Positions 1-8,489 of a stretch of DNA of 64,000 bases are shown piece after piece (within the stretch, counting starts at the first letter, position 1; each line of letters begins with the position of its first letter). The notes beneath the pieces are model-generated. The model was not told the DNA's origin. It did no database searches and saw only the letters and a list, made by a program, of their open reading frames with translations. The stretch covers positions 1 through 64,000 of the forward strand of contig CANJCO010000025.1 of assembly GCA_947473045.1 (NCBI GenBank), written 5' to 3'. A program made the position numbers and the translations under genes. The DNA is from Myxococcales bacterium. GTDB lineage: Bacteria > Myxococcota_A > Polyangia > Polyangiales > Polyangiaceae.

Positions 1-105
1 GAAAAACACCCTGATAGTAATTGGCGAAGCCAATTGCGTGGGGTGGGGACCCCGAAAAACCGCGTTTTTCGGGGCGGGGAGGTGCATACCTCCCCGAGAT
101 GAAAG

Positions 106-137
106 GCTAGCAGGCCGTTCTTCAACGGCCTGCTAGC
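106..137. terminator. Perfect 14-bp stem with CTTC loop; possible terminator
   Basis: Bases 106-119 pair perfectly with 124-137 around the loop CTTC. There is no run of T on either side, so it is not a textbook intrinsic terminator. It could end transcription of a gene to the left of the window or act as an RNA-stabilising hairpin. A weaker version with one G-U pair is at 253-282 in the second repeat copy. Confidence 0.35.
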
Positions 138-163
138 AGGGCGCTCGAAAGACACCCTGCCAG
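132..163 (+). repeat. Left copy of a 32-bp direct repeat
   Basis: GCTAGCAGGGCGCT, six variable bases, then ACACCCTGCCAG. The same 14+6+12 arrangement, identical outside the six central bases, occurs at 3077-3108. The halves GCAGGG and CCCTGC form a small hairpin. This copy sits at the junction of the two 146-bp units. Confidence 0.75.
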
Positions 164-330
164 GAATTGGCGAAGCCAGTTGCGTGGGGTGGGGACCCCG
201 AAAGACCGCGTTTTTCGAGGCGGGGAGGTGCAGTCCTCCCCGAGATCAAAGGCTAGCAGGCCGCTGTTCATCGGCCTGTTAGACCCGAACGGGCGCGCGG
301 GCCGCGCCGAAGCCGTGTGGTGAGGCATTC

Positions 331-3081
331 ATGAAGATCGCGCATCTCCCGTTCGCAGCTGCACTCGTCGCCGCTGCCTGCTCGTCGACCCCAGCGCCGC
401 CGGCCACGACGCCCGACGAGCCCGATACTTCAGAGTTCAAGCGACCGCCGTACTCCTGCGCCTACATGTGTCCGAGCTCGGGATGCGCCGAAGTTGGGAC
501 TCCCTATTCGTGCCCGGCCATGGCTCCGTGGGCAGCGATGCCGCATGAAGCCGCGTGCGGAGACTGGGACGGCCGCTACCCGGCGGCTGCGCCCGGTCGC
601 TGCGTCGCCTCGGCGCCCGCCGGGGCTGCTGCCGCCTATGCGGGAACGGTAGGTGGCGTCACGATTCTGCCCGATGGGCGCACGCTCTCTCCGGCGGGCG
701 CCGACTGGGTGTTCGCCGAGAAGGACCTCGTGGGCGGCCTGACTTCCGCGTTGCAGCGCGTGCCCGGCACCCAGCTCGTGCTCGCGGTCGACACTGGCGA
801 GGGGGACCACGCCGTCAGACTCATCGACACTGCAAAGATCGGCAGCGGTGATCCCGTCGCGAGCTACGTGCGCTTCGCGAACCCGTCGACGCTCAACTCG
901 GCCGTCGCGTACGTGGCTCCCGATCTGGTCTATGTGGCGACCAACGACGGGGTGATTCAGGCGCTCAAGATCGACCTTGCGGCGGCCACCCTCGCGCGCG
1001 ATCCGGCACGCACGATCAAGCTCCCCGACGCCGTCAACGGCAACGGCGTCAAGGTGCCCTGGTATGTCGCAGGGCTCGCCGCGTCGCCCGACGGAAAGCG
1101 TCTCGTCGCGACGGGTGTGACCGAGCGTCGCCTGCTCGCCTTTGACGTCGACGCCCAGTCGCCCGGCTTCGGATCGCTGGTCGGCTCGGTCGAGCTGGGC
1201 GCCTCTGAGACGTTCTCGGTCAGCATGGATCCTGCCGATCTCGTAGGCAACCGCGCGTACGTCACCATGTGGGATCGCTCGAAGGTGGTCGAAGTCGATC
1301 TCACCGCTCCCGCCGCGCCCGTGCTCGCGCGCGAATTTCCCACGAAGAAGAACCCGCAGGGTGTCGCTTTTCTGGGGCCGAGGTGGATGGTAGCCGCGGG
1401 TGATTTGGGAGATGCGCTTACGCTGATCGATCGCGCGAGCGGGCAGACAACGGACGTGCGCGTTGACGCTACCCAACCGCTCTACGGACTCGAACCCGGA
1501 GCGCTGGCGTTCGACAGCGCGCGCAGTCGCCTGTACGCGGCGCTGGGAGGCATCAACGCGGTCTCGGTTTTTGACGTCGACTTGTCGAAGTCGCCGCCGG
1601 CGCTCGTGCCGCTGGGGCGGATGCCCACCGGCTTCTGGCCGTCGGCGCTCGCTGTGGAGGACGACGGCGCCCTCATTGTGACGAACTTGCGTGGCCGAGG
1701 CACGGGCACGCGGCCGGTCTACTGGCCGATCGAGGACTCCGACATCGCAGACCACATGCGCGGCTCAATCCAGCGCGTGCCCCTCCTGTCGGCCTCCGAG
1801 CTCGCCGCGGCCGACGCCGTGGTCGCGAAGTCGCTGTCAGTCGGCGCACGGGATGGCGCCCCGCAGGTGACGTGCCCCGACGGCGTCCGGGACTTCCCGC
1901 TGCCGGTGACCAATACCGAGGGCCCCTCGCCGGTGATCAAGCACGTGTTCGTCGTGCTTCGCGAAAACAAAGGGTTCGATGGCGTCTTTGGCGACATGCC
2001 GGGCGTCAACGGCGAGGCGACTTTCGCGCTCAAGCCGGGCTCGATGGACGCCATCTGGAAGAACTTGCGGCAGGCCGCGCGCACGTTCTCGATGAGCGAC
2101 AACTACTACACAGACGCCATCTACTCGACCCAGGGGCATGTGTGGGCAACCTATGGACGTACCAGCGACTTCAACGAGCGCACGTGGGCCATCTCCGGCA
2201 ACGGAAGGAGCGCGCGTCCCGTCCCGGGTGGGGGCGTCATCGACGTCGGGCAACCGGTAGAAGGCTCGCTCTTCGACTGGCTCGGCGACAACCACGTGGC
2301 CTACGATATTCGCGGTGAAATCGACGGTTCGCCGCGCAAGCCGCCCACCGATCACCCGCCGCTCGACGCGGCCTACCCGGGGGGCCCGTTTCAAAACATC
2401 GGCTACAACGACCTCGAAAAGGCCTGCTACCTCGCTGGGCAGTTGCGTGTATTTTGCAATCTTGGAACGGTGACGTACCTCACGCTCCCCAACGATCATA
2501 CGTTCGGCGTCTCGCCTCAGCGGCCAACGCCGGAGACGTACTGCGCGGTGAACGATGAGGCCACGGGCATGTTCCTCGACGCGCTCAGCCACAGCCCCGC
2601 CTGGGCCTCCTCGGTGGTGCTCATCACGGAGGACGATCCGTCGCAAGGAGGCGAACACGTTGACAGCCATCGGGCGCCGCTCACGTTGGTGTCGCCGTGG
2701 ATCCGTCGCGGCTACGTGTCGCACACCCACATCGACATCGCCTCAATTCACAAGCTGATCGCGCACCTCGTCGGCAAGCCCTACCCAAACGCGATCGTCG
2801 CGCAGGCCGCGCTGCCGTTCGATGCGTTCACCAGCACGCCCGATTTCGCCCCCTTCGTGTACGCGCGTCGCCAGTGGCCGCTGTCGTGCGGAGACGGGTC
2901 TGCGAAGGGCGAGCGGGACCTGTCGGACAGCTGGGACTTTTCCCGCGAGGACGCCCAGCCTGGCCTCGATCAGCAAGTCTCGCGGTGGATGCGCGGCGCG
3001 CCGGCGGCATCGCTTCCGCCGGCGCTTCGCGCGCGCGTCGACGCAAGAATCGAGGGTAACGCGCCTCGGGCAGCGCGCTAG
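331..3081 (+). CDS. Lipoprotein with beta-propeller and phosphoesterase domains
   Basis: The predicted 916-aa protein starts with a lipoprotein signal whose lipobox ends at Cys17 (VAAAC). A short Cys-rich stretch is followed by a repeat-rich region (about residues 110-500) resembling YncE/YVTN-type beta-propellers. The C-terminal part (about 530-880) looks like the phospholipase C/acid phosphatase-type phosphoesterase family. It opens with VFVVLRENKGFDGVFG, where Glu545-Asn546 matches the conserved metal-site start, and has later TEDD and DSHRAPL motifs. The likely role is hydrolysis of phosphate esters at the cell surface; the substrate is unknown. The RBS is weak (GTGAGG). Its TAG stop lies in a CTAG palindrome that is also the stop of the convergent gene. 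Confidence 0.8.
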   Translation: MKIAHLPFAAALVAAACSSTPAPPATTPDEPDTSEFKRPPYSCAYMCPSSGCAEVGTPYSCPAMAPWAAMPHEAACGDWDGRYPAAAPGRCVASAPAGAAAAYAGTVGGVTILPDGRTLSPAGADWVFAEKDLVGGLTSALQRVPGTQLVLAVDTGEGDHAVRLIDTAKIGSGDPVASYVRFANPSTLNSAVAYVAPDLVYVATNDGVIQALKIDLAAATLARDPARTIKLPDAVNGNGVKVPWYVAGLAASPDGKRLVATGVTERRLLAFDVDAQSPGFGSLVGSVELGASETFSVSMDPADLVGNRAYVTMWDRSKVVEVDLTAPAAPVLAREFPTKKNPQGVAFLGPRWMVAAGDLGDALTLIDRASGQTTDVRVDATQPLYGLEPGALAFDSARSRLYAALGGINAVSVFDVDLSKSPPALVPLGRMPTGFWPSALAVEDDGALIVTNLRGRGTGTRPVYWPIEDSDIADHMRGSIQRVPLLSASELAAADAVVAKSLSVGARDGAPQVTCPDGVRDFPLPVTNTEGPSPVIKHVFVVLRENKGFDGVFGDMPGVNGEATFALKPGSMDAIWKNLRQAARTFSMSDNYYTDAIYSTQGHVWATYGRTSDFNERTWAISGNGRSARPVPGGGVIDVGQPVEGSLFDWLGDNHVAYDIRGEIDGSPRKPPTDHPPLDAAYPGGPFQNIGYNDLEKACYLAGQLRVFCNLGTVTYLTLPNDHTFGVSPQRPTPETYCAVNDEATGMFLDALSHSPAWASSVVLITEDDPSQGGEHVDSHRAPLTLVSPWIRRGYVSHTHIDIASIHKLIAHLVGKPYPNAIVAQAALPFDAFTSTPDFAPFVYARRQWPLSCGDGSAKGERDLSDSWDFSREDAQPGLDQQVSRWMRGAPAASLPPALRARVDARIEGNAPRAAR

Positions 3082-3108
3082 CAGGGCGCTGCTTCAACAC
3101 CCTGCCAG
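3077..3108 (+). repeat. Right copy of the 32-bp direct repeat; hairpin between convergent genes
   Basis: It matches 132-163 at 26 of 32 positions with identical spacing. GCAGGGCG at 3081-3088 can pair with CACCCTGC at 3098-3105 with one mismatch. It covers the tail-to-tail junction of the phosphoesterase and the kinase-like gene, so it may serve as a bidirectional terminator, although it has no T tract. Confidence 0.65.
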
Positions 3109-3794
3109 TGCTCGCCCGGCTGGCGGGGGAAGGCGATCGACAGCTCGGTCGGCCACCCGGGCACCTCTGCCGCGACCAGCGACGCGCCATGCGCCTCGGC
3201 CACGCATCGTGCATAATACAACGAAAGTCCGATCGCGGTCGCCCGCGCCTCTCCGGGGGACTCTGCGAACGCGCGCAGCTGCGGCTGGTCGTGCAGCGAG
3301 CGTGCGTCATGTGCGACGAAGATGACGACGCTCTCGCCGCGCACCTCTGCGCCGACCAGAACGCGCCCTTGCGGCTTCACCCAGCGGAGCGACACTTCGG
3401 TCAGCAGCTCGAGCGCCCGCCGCACGTACTCGGGATGCACCGCGACCGCGAGATCGTCTGAGCAGCGCGCATCGAGGCCGACGCGCCGCTGCTCGGCATC
3501 GGCTTGCGCTTCGCCAACGACCGCGGACGCCATCGGTGCCAGCAGAGTGACCGCGCGCTGAAGCCGGAGCGAGCCGGCAGCGTGATGGGCGGTGGTTACC
3601 GCGTCGTCGATGAGCTGTCGTACGCGAGAGACTGCCAGCGCGGCGTCTCGCACGGCGTCCGCTGCATCGCCCTCGGCGGGGGTCACGTCGGCGACAAACG
3701 AGAGGTTCGCGAGCGCGGCGCTGAGCGGGTTTTTGACGTCGTGCGCGACGAGGCTCATCAGCTCAGCGTGTTCTTGCAGCAAGCGCTCACTCAT
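3078..3794 (-). CDS. Histidine-kinase-like protein with degenerate ATPase region
   Basis: This start gives 238 aa and is preceded by a GAAGGAGAAGG ribosome-binding site; a longer frame to 3878 adds only a basic stretch. Residues 10-30 are a good HisKA H-box with His18 (SLVAHDVKNPLSAAL). The following region has the length of a HATPase domain but is eroded. The N-box reads ELLTEV (129-134) with Glu where Asn is expected, and there is no clear DxG box. A remnant of the last glycine box, IGLSLYYARCVAEAHG, is at 189-204. There is no sensor or membrane segment. It overlaps the end of the upstream glycosyltransferase gene by 8 bp, so the two are probably co-translated. Autokinase activity is doubtful. 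Confidence 0.7.
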   Translation of the reverse strand: MSERLLQEHAELMSLVAHDVKNPLSAALANLSFVADVTPAEGDAADAVRDAALAVSRVRQLIDDAVTTAHHAAGSLRLQRAVTLLAPMASAVVGEAQADAEQRRVGLDARCSDDLAVAVHPEYVRRALELLTEVSLRWVKPQGRVLVGAEVRGESVVIFVAHDARSLHDQPQLRAFAESPGEARATAIGLSLYYARCVAEAHGASLVAAEVPGWPTELSIAFPRQPGEHWQGVEAAPC

Positions 3795-5655
3795 CGGTAC
3801 CTTCTCCTTCAATCGCGAAGCCCTCTTCGCGCGCTTCCCCCTCTTCGCGCGCGCGCTTCGAGTCGCGCATCGCGTCAAGATGAAGTGGCGGGGGCTGTCC
3901 GGGAAACCAGATCGGCTTGAAATAATTGCCGGCGGGCAGCCTGCGCGTCAGCGCCTCGTCGGCGGACCTCGGCAGCGGCAGCACGAGCGGCCGCCCGCTC
4001 CAGTCGACCGGCTTGTGCGGGTGCGGAAACGCGTCGGTCGAGCATTGCGCGTCCGGCCGCGGCTTGCGCCTGTAGGTGTCGAAGGCGCCGAGCCGGAACT
4101 CGAAGCAGTAGCCCTTGTGGAGCCAATCGGAAAAGGGCGCGTAGCTGCGCATCGGGCGCGCCAGCATGATGCTCCCGGCGTCGACGACGACAGCAGGCTT
4201 TTCGCGCTCAAGATCACCCAGCAGCAGCTCCACACTCCCGGGCACGATGCGTGCGCGCTCGACCGACAGCTTCTCCCAGAACCACGGCACCATCCCGGTG
4301 ACGTAAGTCTCGAACATGTAACGGCCCGCGGGCCGACGGTGGGAGTACTGGTAGAGCCAGGGAGAGAACCCCCAGACGAAAATGCGCTCGTCCGGTGCCG
4401 TGCTCGCCGCAATGTATTTGCCGAGATCCTGCACGGTCCGATCGTGCGCGACGCGGCCGTCGACGCGCTCGCCGAAGATGGTCCCCACTGTCGCGCAGGC
4501 GATCAGCAGGGCGCAGCCCGCCCACACGAGCCGATGGAGGTGCCGCCTGCTGACGGCGCCCACAGAAAAGCGGTGCGCGAGGCCCCCGGCCCAGAGCGCA
4601 ACGAACGGCCATGCCTGAAGAAAATAGTGCGGGAAGAAGCGCCACATCGAGGCTGCGCTTGAAGTGGCGATGAGCGCGTGGAGCGCGAAGTAGCTCGTGG
4701 GACCAAAGCCCCGCAGCAGCGCCATCGGGGAGCGCAGCCGCGCTGACGCTGCCGCGCGCCGCAGCACGCGAGGGGCGGCGTTTGACGCGAGGATCGCGAG
4801 CGCGAAGAAGAAGCCGGTCTGCTCGGACAGGCGAAAAAATACGTTCGTCAGCCACGCGAATTTCTGCGTGGTCGGGCGCAGGTGCACTTCGCGGTTGTAT
4901 GTAATTGTATAATACACAAACGAGTCGAAGGTGCCCTCCGACATCGCGTGCACGGCCATCGCTGCCGGGACGACGAGCGTCGCGACGGCGACCACGGCGA
5001 TCTCTCCAGCAGCCCGCGTGGCCCGGCCTGCGCGCCGCGCGTCTGCGATGAGCCATAGCGCGAGCGCCGCCGGGTGCAGCATGGCCGATTGCTTCACCGA
5101 GGCAGCAACGCCGAAGAGCGCGCCCGAGGCGGCGAGCAGCGCCCATCGCCTGCCGCTCGGGGCGGCTGTTCGAACCGCGATCGCGCCGATCCACGCGCCG
5201 AGGAGCAAGGGGGCCAGCTGCAGGGTCTCGCCGTGGAGCGCGGCGCCGTCAGCCGGCGGAAATCCGAACGCCATCGCGTAGCCCGTCAGCAGGGTCGCAA
5301 CGACGCCTGCGCGCTCGGAGAGGGCGCGTCTCGCCACCAGCCAGACCAGCGCGAGATTGAGCAGCGCGAAGCCGAGCGCCCACAGCCTGAAGGCGACCAC
5401 GTTGTCCCAGCCGCTCGTGCGCGCGATCAGCTCGAACGCGTAATACATGAGCGGGCCGCGCTGGCTCACGGCCCCGTCGTAGAGCTTGAAGCCCTCGACC
5501 AGGCGCTCGGCGACGCCCATCGCGTAGGCCTCGTCGACGTTCGCGTACGTCTTGTATCCGATGAGCGGACCGTGCACCGCGCACACGGCCACCAGGCTCA
5601 CCGCGAGCACGACCCACGCGAGCGGGGTGACCTTGCGTGCGCCTCGAAGTGCCAT
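3787..5655 (-). CDS. GT-C fold membrane glycosyltransferase (GT39/ArnT-like)
   Basis: A 622-aa polytopic membrane protein with about ten hydrophobic segments. After the first membrane helix comes YANVDEAYAMG, with Asp41-Glu42 in the place of the catalytic acidic pair of GT-C transferases. GPLMYYAFELIARTSG then follows, typical of the GT39 periplasmic loop. The C-terminal 150 residues form a soluble domain ending in a charged tail. Enzymes of this family move a sugar from a polyprenyl-phosphate donor to an acceptor outside the inner membrane. Donor and acceptor cannot be told from sequence. It is the first gene of a two-gene unit with the kinase-like gene. Confidence 0.75.
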   Translation of the reverse strand: MALRGARKVTPLAWVVLAVSLVAVCAVHGPLIGYKTYANVDEAYAMGVAERLVEGFKLYDGAVSQRGPLMYYAFELIARTSGWDNVVAFRLWALGFALLNLALVWLVARRALSERAGVVATLLTGYAMAFGFPPADGAALHGETLQLAPLLLGAWIGAIAVRTAAPSGRRWALLAASGALFGVAASVKQSAMLHPAALALWLIADARRAGRATRAAGEIAVVAVATLVVPAAMAVHAMSEGTFDSFVYYTITYNREVHLRPTTQKFAWLTNVFFRLSEQTGFFFALAILASNAAPRVLRRAAASARLRSPMALLRGFGPTSYFALHALIATSSAASMWRFFPHYFLQAWPFVALWAGGLAHRFSVGAVSRRHLHRLVWAGCALLIACATVGTIFGERVDGRVAHDRTVQDLGKYIAASTAPDERIFVWGFSPWLYQYSHRRPAGRYMFETYVTGMVPWFWEKLSVERARIVPGSVELLLGDLEREKPAVVVDAGSIMLARPMRSYAPFSDWLHKGYCFEFRLGAFDTYRRKPRPDAQCSTDAFPHPHKPVDWSGRPLVLPLPRSADEALTRRLPAGNYFKPIWFPGQPPPLHLDAMRDSKRAREEGEAREEGFAIEGEGTDE

Positions 5656-5688
5656 TTTGCGGGACAGTAGTGGATGCGCGGAGATTCT

Positions 5689-5726
5689 GAAATACCGCAG
5701 GCGGAGCGCCTTTCGGGCGCTATTTC
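5689..5726 (-). terminator. Branched hairpin between minus-strand genes
   Basis: GAAATA (5689-5694) pairs with TATTTC (5721-5726) and encloses two small stems, CCGC/GCGG and AGCGCC/GGCGCT. It lies just after the stop of the 374-aa minus-strand gene and before the glycosyltransferase start. It may be a terminator or processing site. The downstream T run is short, so the call is weak. Confidence 0.3.
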
Positions 5727-6844
5727 GTTTTTCGCTGAAGGTGTTGCCGCGCCGCGAGCGAGACGGCGCCGCTCACGTTTTTGCTGCCCGCGAGGGTCTT
5801 CAGGTCGCTCTCGCGAAGCAGCGGAATGAGCTTGGCAACTTGCGTAAACGGCACGCGAGGGTTCTGCACCAGGTTGAGCTTCACCTGATAGGTGCGCATC
5901 CACTCGCGGCTGCGCACGATCACGCTGAGGACATCCTCCGATACGTTGCGACTTCCGGCGATTCGCACGACCTCGTTTTCCTGGATCATTGGGCTCTTGA
6001 TGGCGGCGGCGGCCACGATCTTGTTGTTGTCGCGCACGAGAATGGCGCGCTCTGAAGGCGTGCCCAGCATCGCGCGGCGGACCTTCTGCGACACGTTCAT
6101 GTCGGTCAGCTTGAGTTTGACGGGCTTGAGCTTCTCGACGAGCTTCTCTTCGCCGGTCTCTTCGTCGATGACGTGGGTCTCGTCGTTCGAGACGCCGGCC
6201 TCGACCTCCGTCGCGATCGCTTCGGCCTCCACGAACAGCACGTCGTCGAAGCCCGGTTCGTCGCTGGGCTCGGCGATGAGCTCACCCGCGATCGCCGCCG
6301 CCACCTCGTGAAACGCAGCGATTCCAGTGAGCTCCTTGCCGCTTCGCACAGCGAACTCGATGATGCGGTCGCACGTCGACATGCGCGTGGCCTTGTTCAG
6401 GTACAGCTGCTCGATGATCGTCGAGTCGGCGAGCATCCGCTCTTCGTTAATCGCGATCAGCTCGGCGACCGCCTCGCTCGCGCGCGCCGCGAGCGCCGCC
6501 ACAGTGCTGGTTTCCAGCTGGGGGAGCGCCAGAATCTTGAGCATGACGGCCGTGTTTTTCGCGAACTTCGGAGCCACGACGGCGAGGACGCCGGCGGGCA
6601 GATCGGCGACCAGCGCGGCGTCGAGGAGCCGCTCCGGGATGGCATCGAGCGTTGCGCGCGCCACTTCGACGAGCGGATCGGCGTCGTCCTGCGCCATGAG
6701 CGCGACGACCGTGAGGGCATCGTGCGGCTTGAGGCCGGGCGCGACCCCGCGGGCGGCCATGGTGCGCAAGGCGGCAGGTGCCTTGAGGTCGAGGACGCGC
6801 GCGACCGCGACGGAGAGTGTGGAGAGGTCGATCGGGGGATGCAT
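5720..6844 (-). CDS. Conserved helical-repeat protein of unknown function
   Basis: A 374-aa soluble protein without signal peptide or membrane segment. The N-terminal 160 residues are Ala/Leu-rich paired helices, HEAT-like in feel (ALTVVALMAQDDADPLVEVA). A charged acidic linker (about 195-240) follows, then a C-terminal helical region with RDNNKIVAAAAIKSP, VSEDVLSVIVRSREWM and NLVQNPRVPF. The pattern reminds me of uncharacterised proteins shared by deltaproteobacterial lineages, but I cannot name a family. It is transcribed away from the SPFH gene; the 186-bp gap to that gene's start presumably holds both promoters. Confidence 0.7.
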   Translation of the reverse strand: MHPPIDLSTLSVAVARVLDLKAPAALRTMAARGVAPGLKPHDALTVVALMAQDDADPLVEVARATLDAIPERLLDAALVADLPAGVLAVVAPKFAKNTAVMLKILALPQLETSTVAALAARASEAVAELIAINEERMLADSTIIEQLYLNKATRMSTCDRIIEFAVRSGKELTGIAAFHEVAAAIAGELIAEPSDEPGFDDVLFVEAEAIATEVEAGVSNDETHVIDEETGEEKLVEKLKPVKLKLTDMNVSQKVRRAMLGTPSERAILVRDNNKIVAAAAIKSPMIQENEVVRIAGSRNVSEDVLSVIVRSREWMRTYQVKLNLVQNPRVPFTQVAKLIPLLRESDLKTLAGSKNVSGAVSLAARQHLQRKTK

Positions 6845-7030
6845 GGGGCGGGGATCCTGGTCGATGCGGGCGCAGCGCAGCGCTCGCGCTTCGGCCGTCC
6901 CACAAGCGACGGTAAAAGCTATACCGATGGCGAAAGCGCGAAAGGAGAATTATCGTGAGGCCGCGGCCGCATAAAATCGCGACCGTGCGCGTTGTACGCG
7001 GGCTACGCCAACTTGCTGGAGGGTATCACG

Positions 7031-8221
7031 ATGGGTGTGTTTGATTTCGTCAAGCAGGGTGTGAAGGAGATGGCGATCGCTCGGCCCGACGGGCAGAAAT
7101 CGCTGATCGTCTACAAGCACCCCGACCAAAACATCCCGATGTACGCCCAGCTCACCGTCGACAGCGACGAGTGCGCCGTATTCTTCAAAGACGGCCGCGT
7201 TGTGGGCGTGCTCCCCGCGGGGCGACACACGCTGCAATCGCAGAACATCCCGTTCCTCAACTCGATCGTCACGAGCTTCACCGGCGGCAACGTCTTCATC
7301 GCCGAGATCTTCTTCGTCAAGACCTCGCCTGTGCGGAGCGTCACCTTCGGTGGCCCAATCGGTGACATGATCGATCCGCTCACCGGCGAGCAGGTCATTC
7401 CCCGAATCTTCGGCGAGTTTTCGTTGGTCGTGACCGATCCGGTGCGCTTCATCGTGGGTTACGCCGGGCAGGCAGCGCAGGGCGACAACGACGCGGTTCT
7501 CGACTGGGTCAAGGGCCTGTTCATGAACGGCGTGAAGACGACGATCGGGCAAGTGTGCGAGGTCGAGGGCAAGAGTGTGCTTCAGGCCGTGAGCCTCACG
7601 CAGAAGCTCGCGCAGGCATTTGTCGCGAGCGTGCCCGATCTCAACGACATCGGCGTTCGCATCCTGCAAATGGGCCAGTTCAACTTGAACTTCTCCGAGG
7701 AGGATCGCGAGCGGCTCGTCGAGGCCAACGCGGAGGTCGCCAAGGCCAGTCGCGGAGTCAAGATCGCGGAGGCTCAGGCCAAGGCGCGCCAGTTCGAGAT
7801 GGACCAGAAATACCAGCAGGACGCGCGCTACGTTCAAAACCTCGCGGGAAACTTTCAAAACTACGCTGCCGGTCAAGCGATGATCGGCGCCGGGCAGGGC
7901 ATGGCGGCGCATGGCGTTGGCGATGGCGTCGCGGGCATGGGCGCGCAGATGGCGGTCGGCGTCGGCATGGGCAACATGATGGCGGGCTCGATGGCCGCGT
8001 CGGCCGCTCCGCCGCAGTTTCCGCCCGCGCGACCTGCCTCCGGCGGCGGGCCGATGGTGAGCTGCGCCGGGTGCGGTGCGCAGCAGCCGCAGGGCAAATT
8101 CTGCGGTGAGTGCGGCAAGCCGCTCGCCGCTCAGAAGAAGTTCTGTACGGGCTGTGGTGGCGAGCTCGCGGCCGGCGCGAAGTTCTGCGCAAACTGCGGC
8201 ACCTCCGCGGCCGCTGTCTGA
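7031..8221 (+). CDS. SPFH-domain protein with C-terminal double zinc ribbon
   Basis: Start chosen at MGVFDFVKQG because GGAGGG lies seven bases upstream; the longer frame from 6992 lacks a site. The protein is 396 aa. Residues 1-230 form an SPFH/band-7-like domain of the YdjI/virion-core-protein-like type (PVRSVTFGGPI, GEFSLVVTDPVRFI). A short helical stretch rich in Ala, Glu and Lys follows, then a Gly/Met/Ala-rich linker. The tail has two zinc ribbons, CAGCG...CGECG and CTGCG...CANCG. Such proteins are thought to organise membranes or scaffold complexes. There is no obvious operon partner, so its role here is open. Confidence 0.8.
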   Translation: MGVFDFVKQGVKEMAIARPDGQKSLIVYKHPDQNIPMYAQLTVDSDECAVFFKDGRVVGVLPAGRHTLQSQNIPFLNSIVTSFTGGNVFIAEIFFVKTSPVRSVTFGGPIGDMIDPLTGEQVIPRIFGEFSLVVTDPVRFIVGYAGQAAQGDNDAVLDWVKGLFMNGVKTTIGQVCEVEGKSVLQAVSLTQKLAQAFVASVPDLNDIGVRILQMGQFNLNFSEEDRERLVEANAEVAKASRGVKIAEAQAKARQFEMDQKYQQDARYVQNLAGNFQNYAAGQAMIGAGQGMAAHGVGDGVAGMGAQMAVGVGMGNMMAGSMAASAAPPQFPPARPASGGGPMVSCAGCGAQQPQGKFCGECGKPLAAQKKFCTGCGGELAAGAKFCANCGTSAAAV

Positions 8222-8279
8222 GCGCGCGTCCTTCTTAACTCGGGCAACACGGTAACCAGCGATTGGGTAAGCTCGGGGG

Positions 8280-8489
8280 GTGAGCCCGATCGCTGGAACC
8301 GTCTTCGTGATCGTCGCGTTCGCGGCGGTCGCGGCCAGCGGGTGCTCCGGCGTCTCGCGAGACGATCAAAGCGCGATCGGGGGAGCGTGCACGCGATCGC
8401 GCGATTGTATGCAGGGTGCATGCATCAGCGGGGTGTGCGCGCTGGGCGATGCGGGAGCGAGCACCGATGGCGGAGACGGCGGTGACTGA
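8280..8489 (+). CDS. Small Cys-motif lipoprotein
   Basis: A 69-aa reading frame from GTG, preceded by a run of six G. The N-terminus is a hydrophobic signal ending in an ASGC lipobox. The mature part has a short repeat of spaced cysteines, GGACTRSRDCMQGACISGVC, as in many secreted myxobacterial proteins, and an Asp/Gly-rich end. Its 3' end overlaps the start of the kinase gene by 23 bp, suggesting coupled translation. Short length limits certainty, but signal, cysteine pattern and position all fit a real gene. Confidence 0.6.
   Translation: MSPIAGTVFVIVAFAAVAASGCSGVSRDDQSAIGGACTRSRDCMQGACISGVCALGDAGASTDGGDGGD

Larger units (their letters stand above)
6..282. repeat. Tandem pair of a 146-bp hairpin-rich unit
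   Basis: Two copies begin at 6 and 152 with the same leading ACACCCTG and stay about 85-90% alike. Copy 1 can form four successive perfect hairpins: 19-25/29-35, 50-59/65-74, 76-83/88-95 and 106-119/124-137. In copy 2 the same hairpins are kept, with several changes giving G-U pairs rather than breaks, for example in the aattggc/gccagtt stem. This fills the 330 bases before the first gene and holds no convincing reading frame. It looks like a structured intergenic repeat (REP-like) or an RNA element. No transposase or terminal-repeat signature is visible. Confidence 0.8.

Noticed and set aside
122-328. 68-residue minus-strand reading frame over the hairpin repeats
   Set aside because: It is made of repeat sequence, has no RBS or similarity, and its codons follow the stems rather than a coding pattern.
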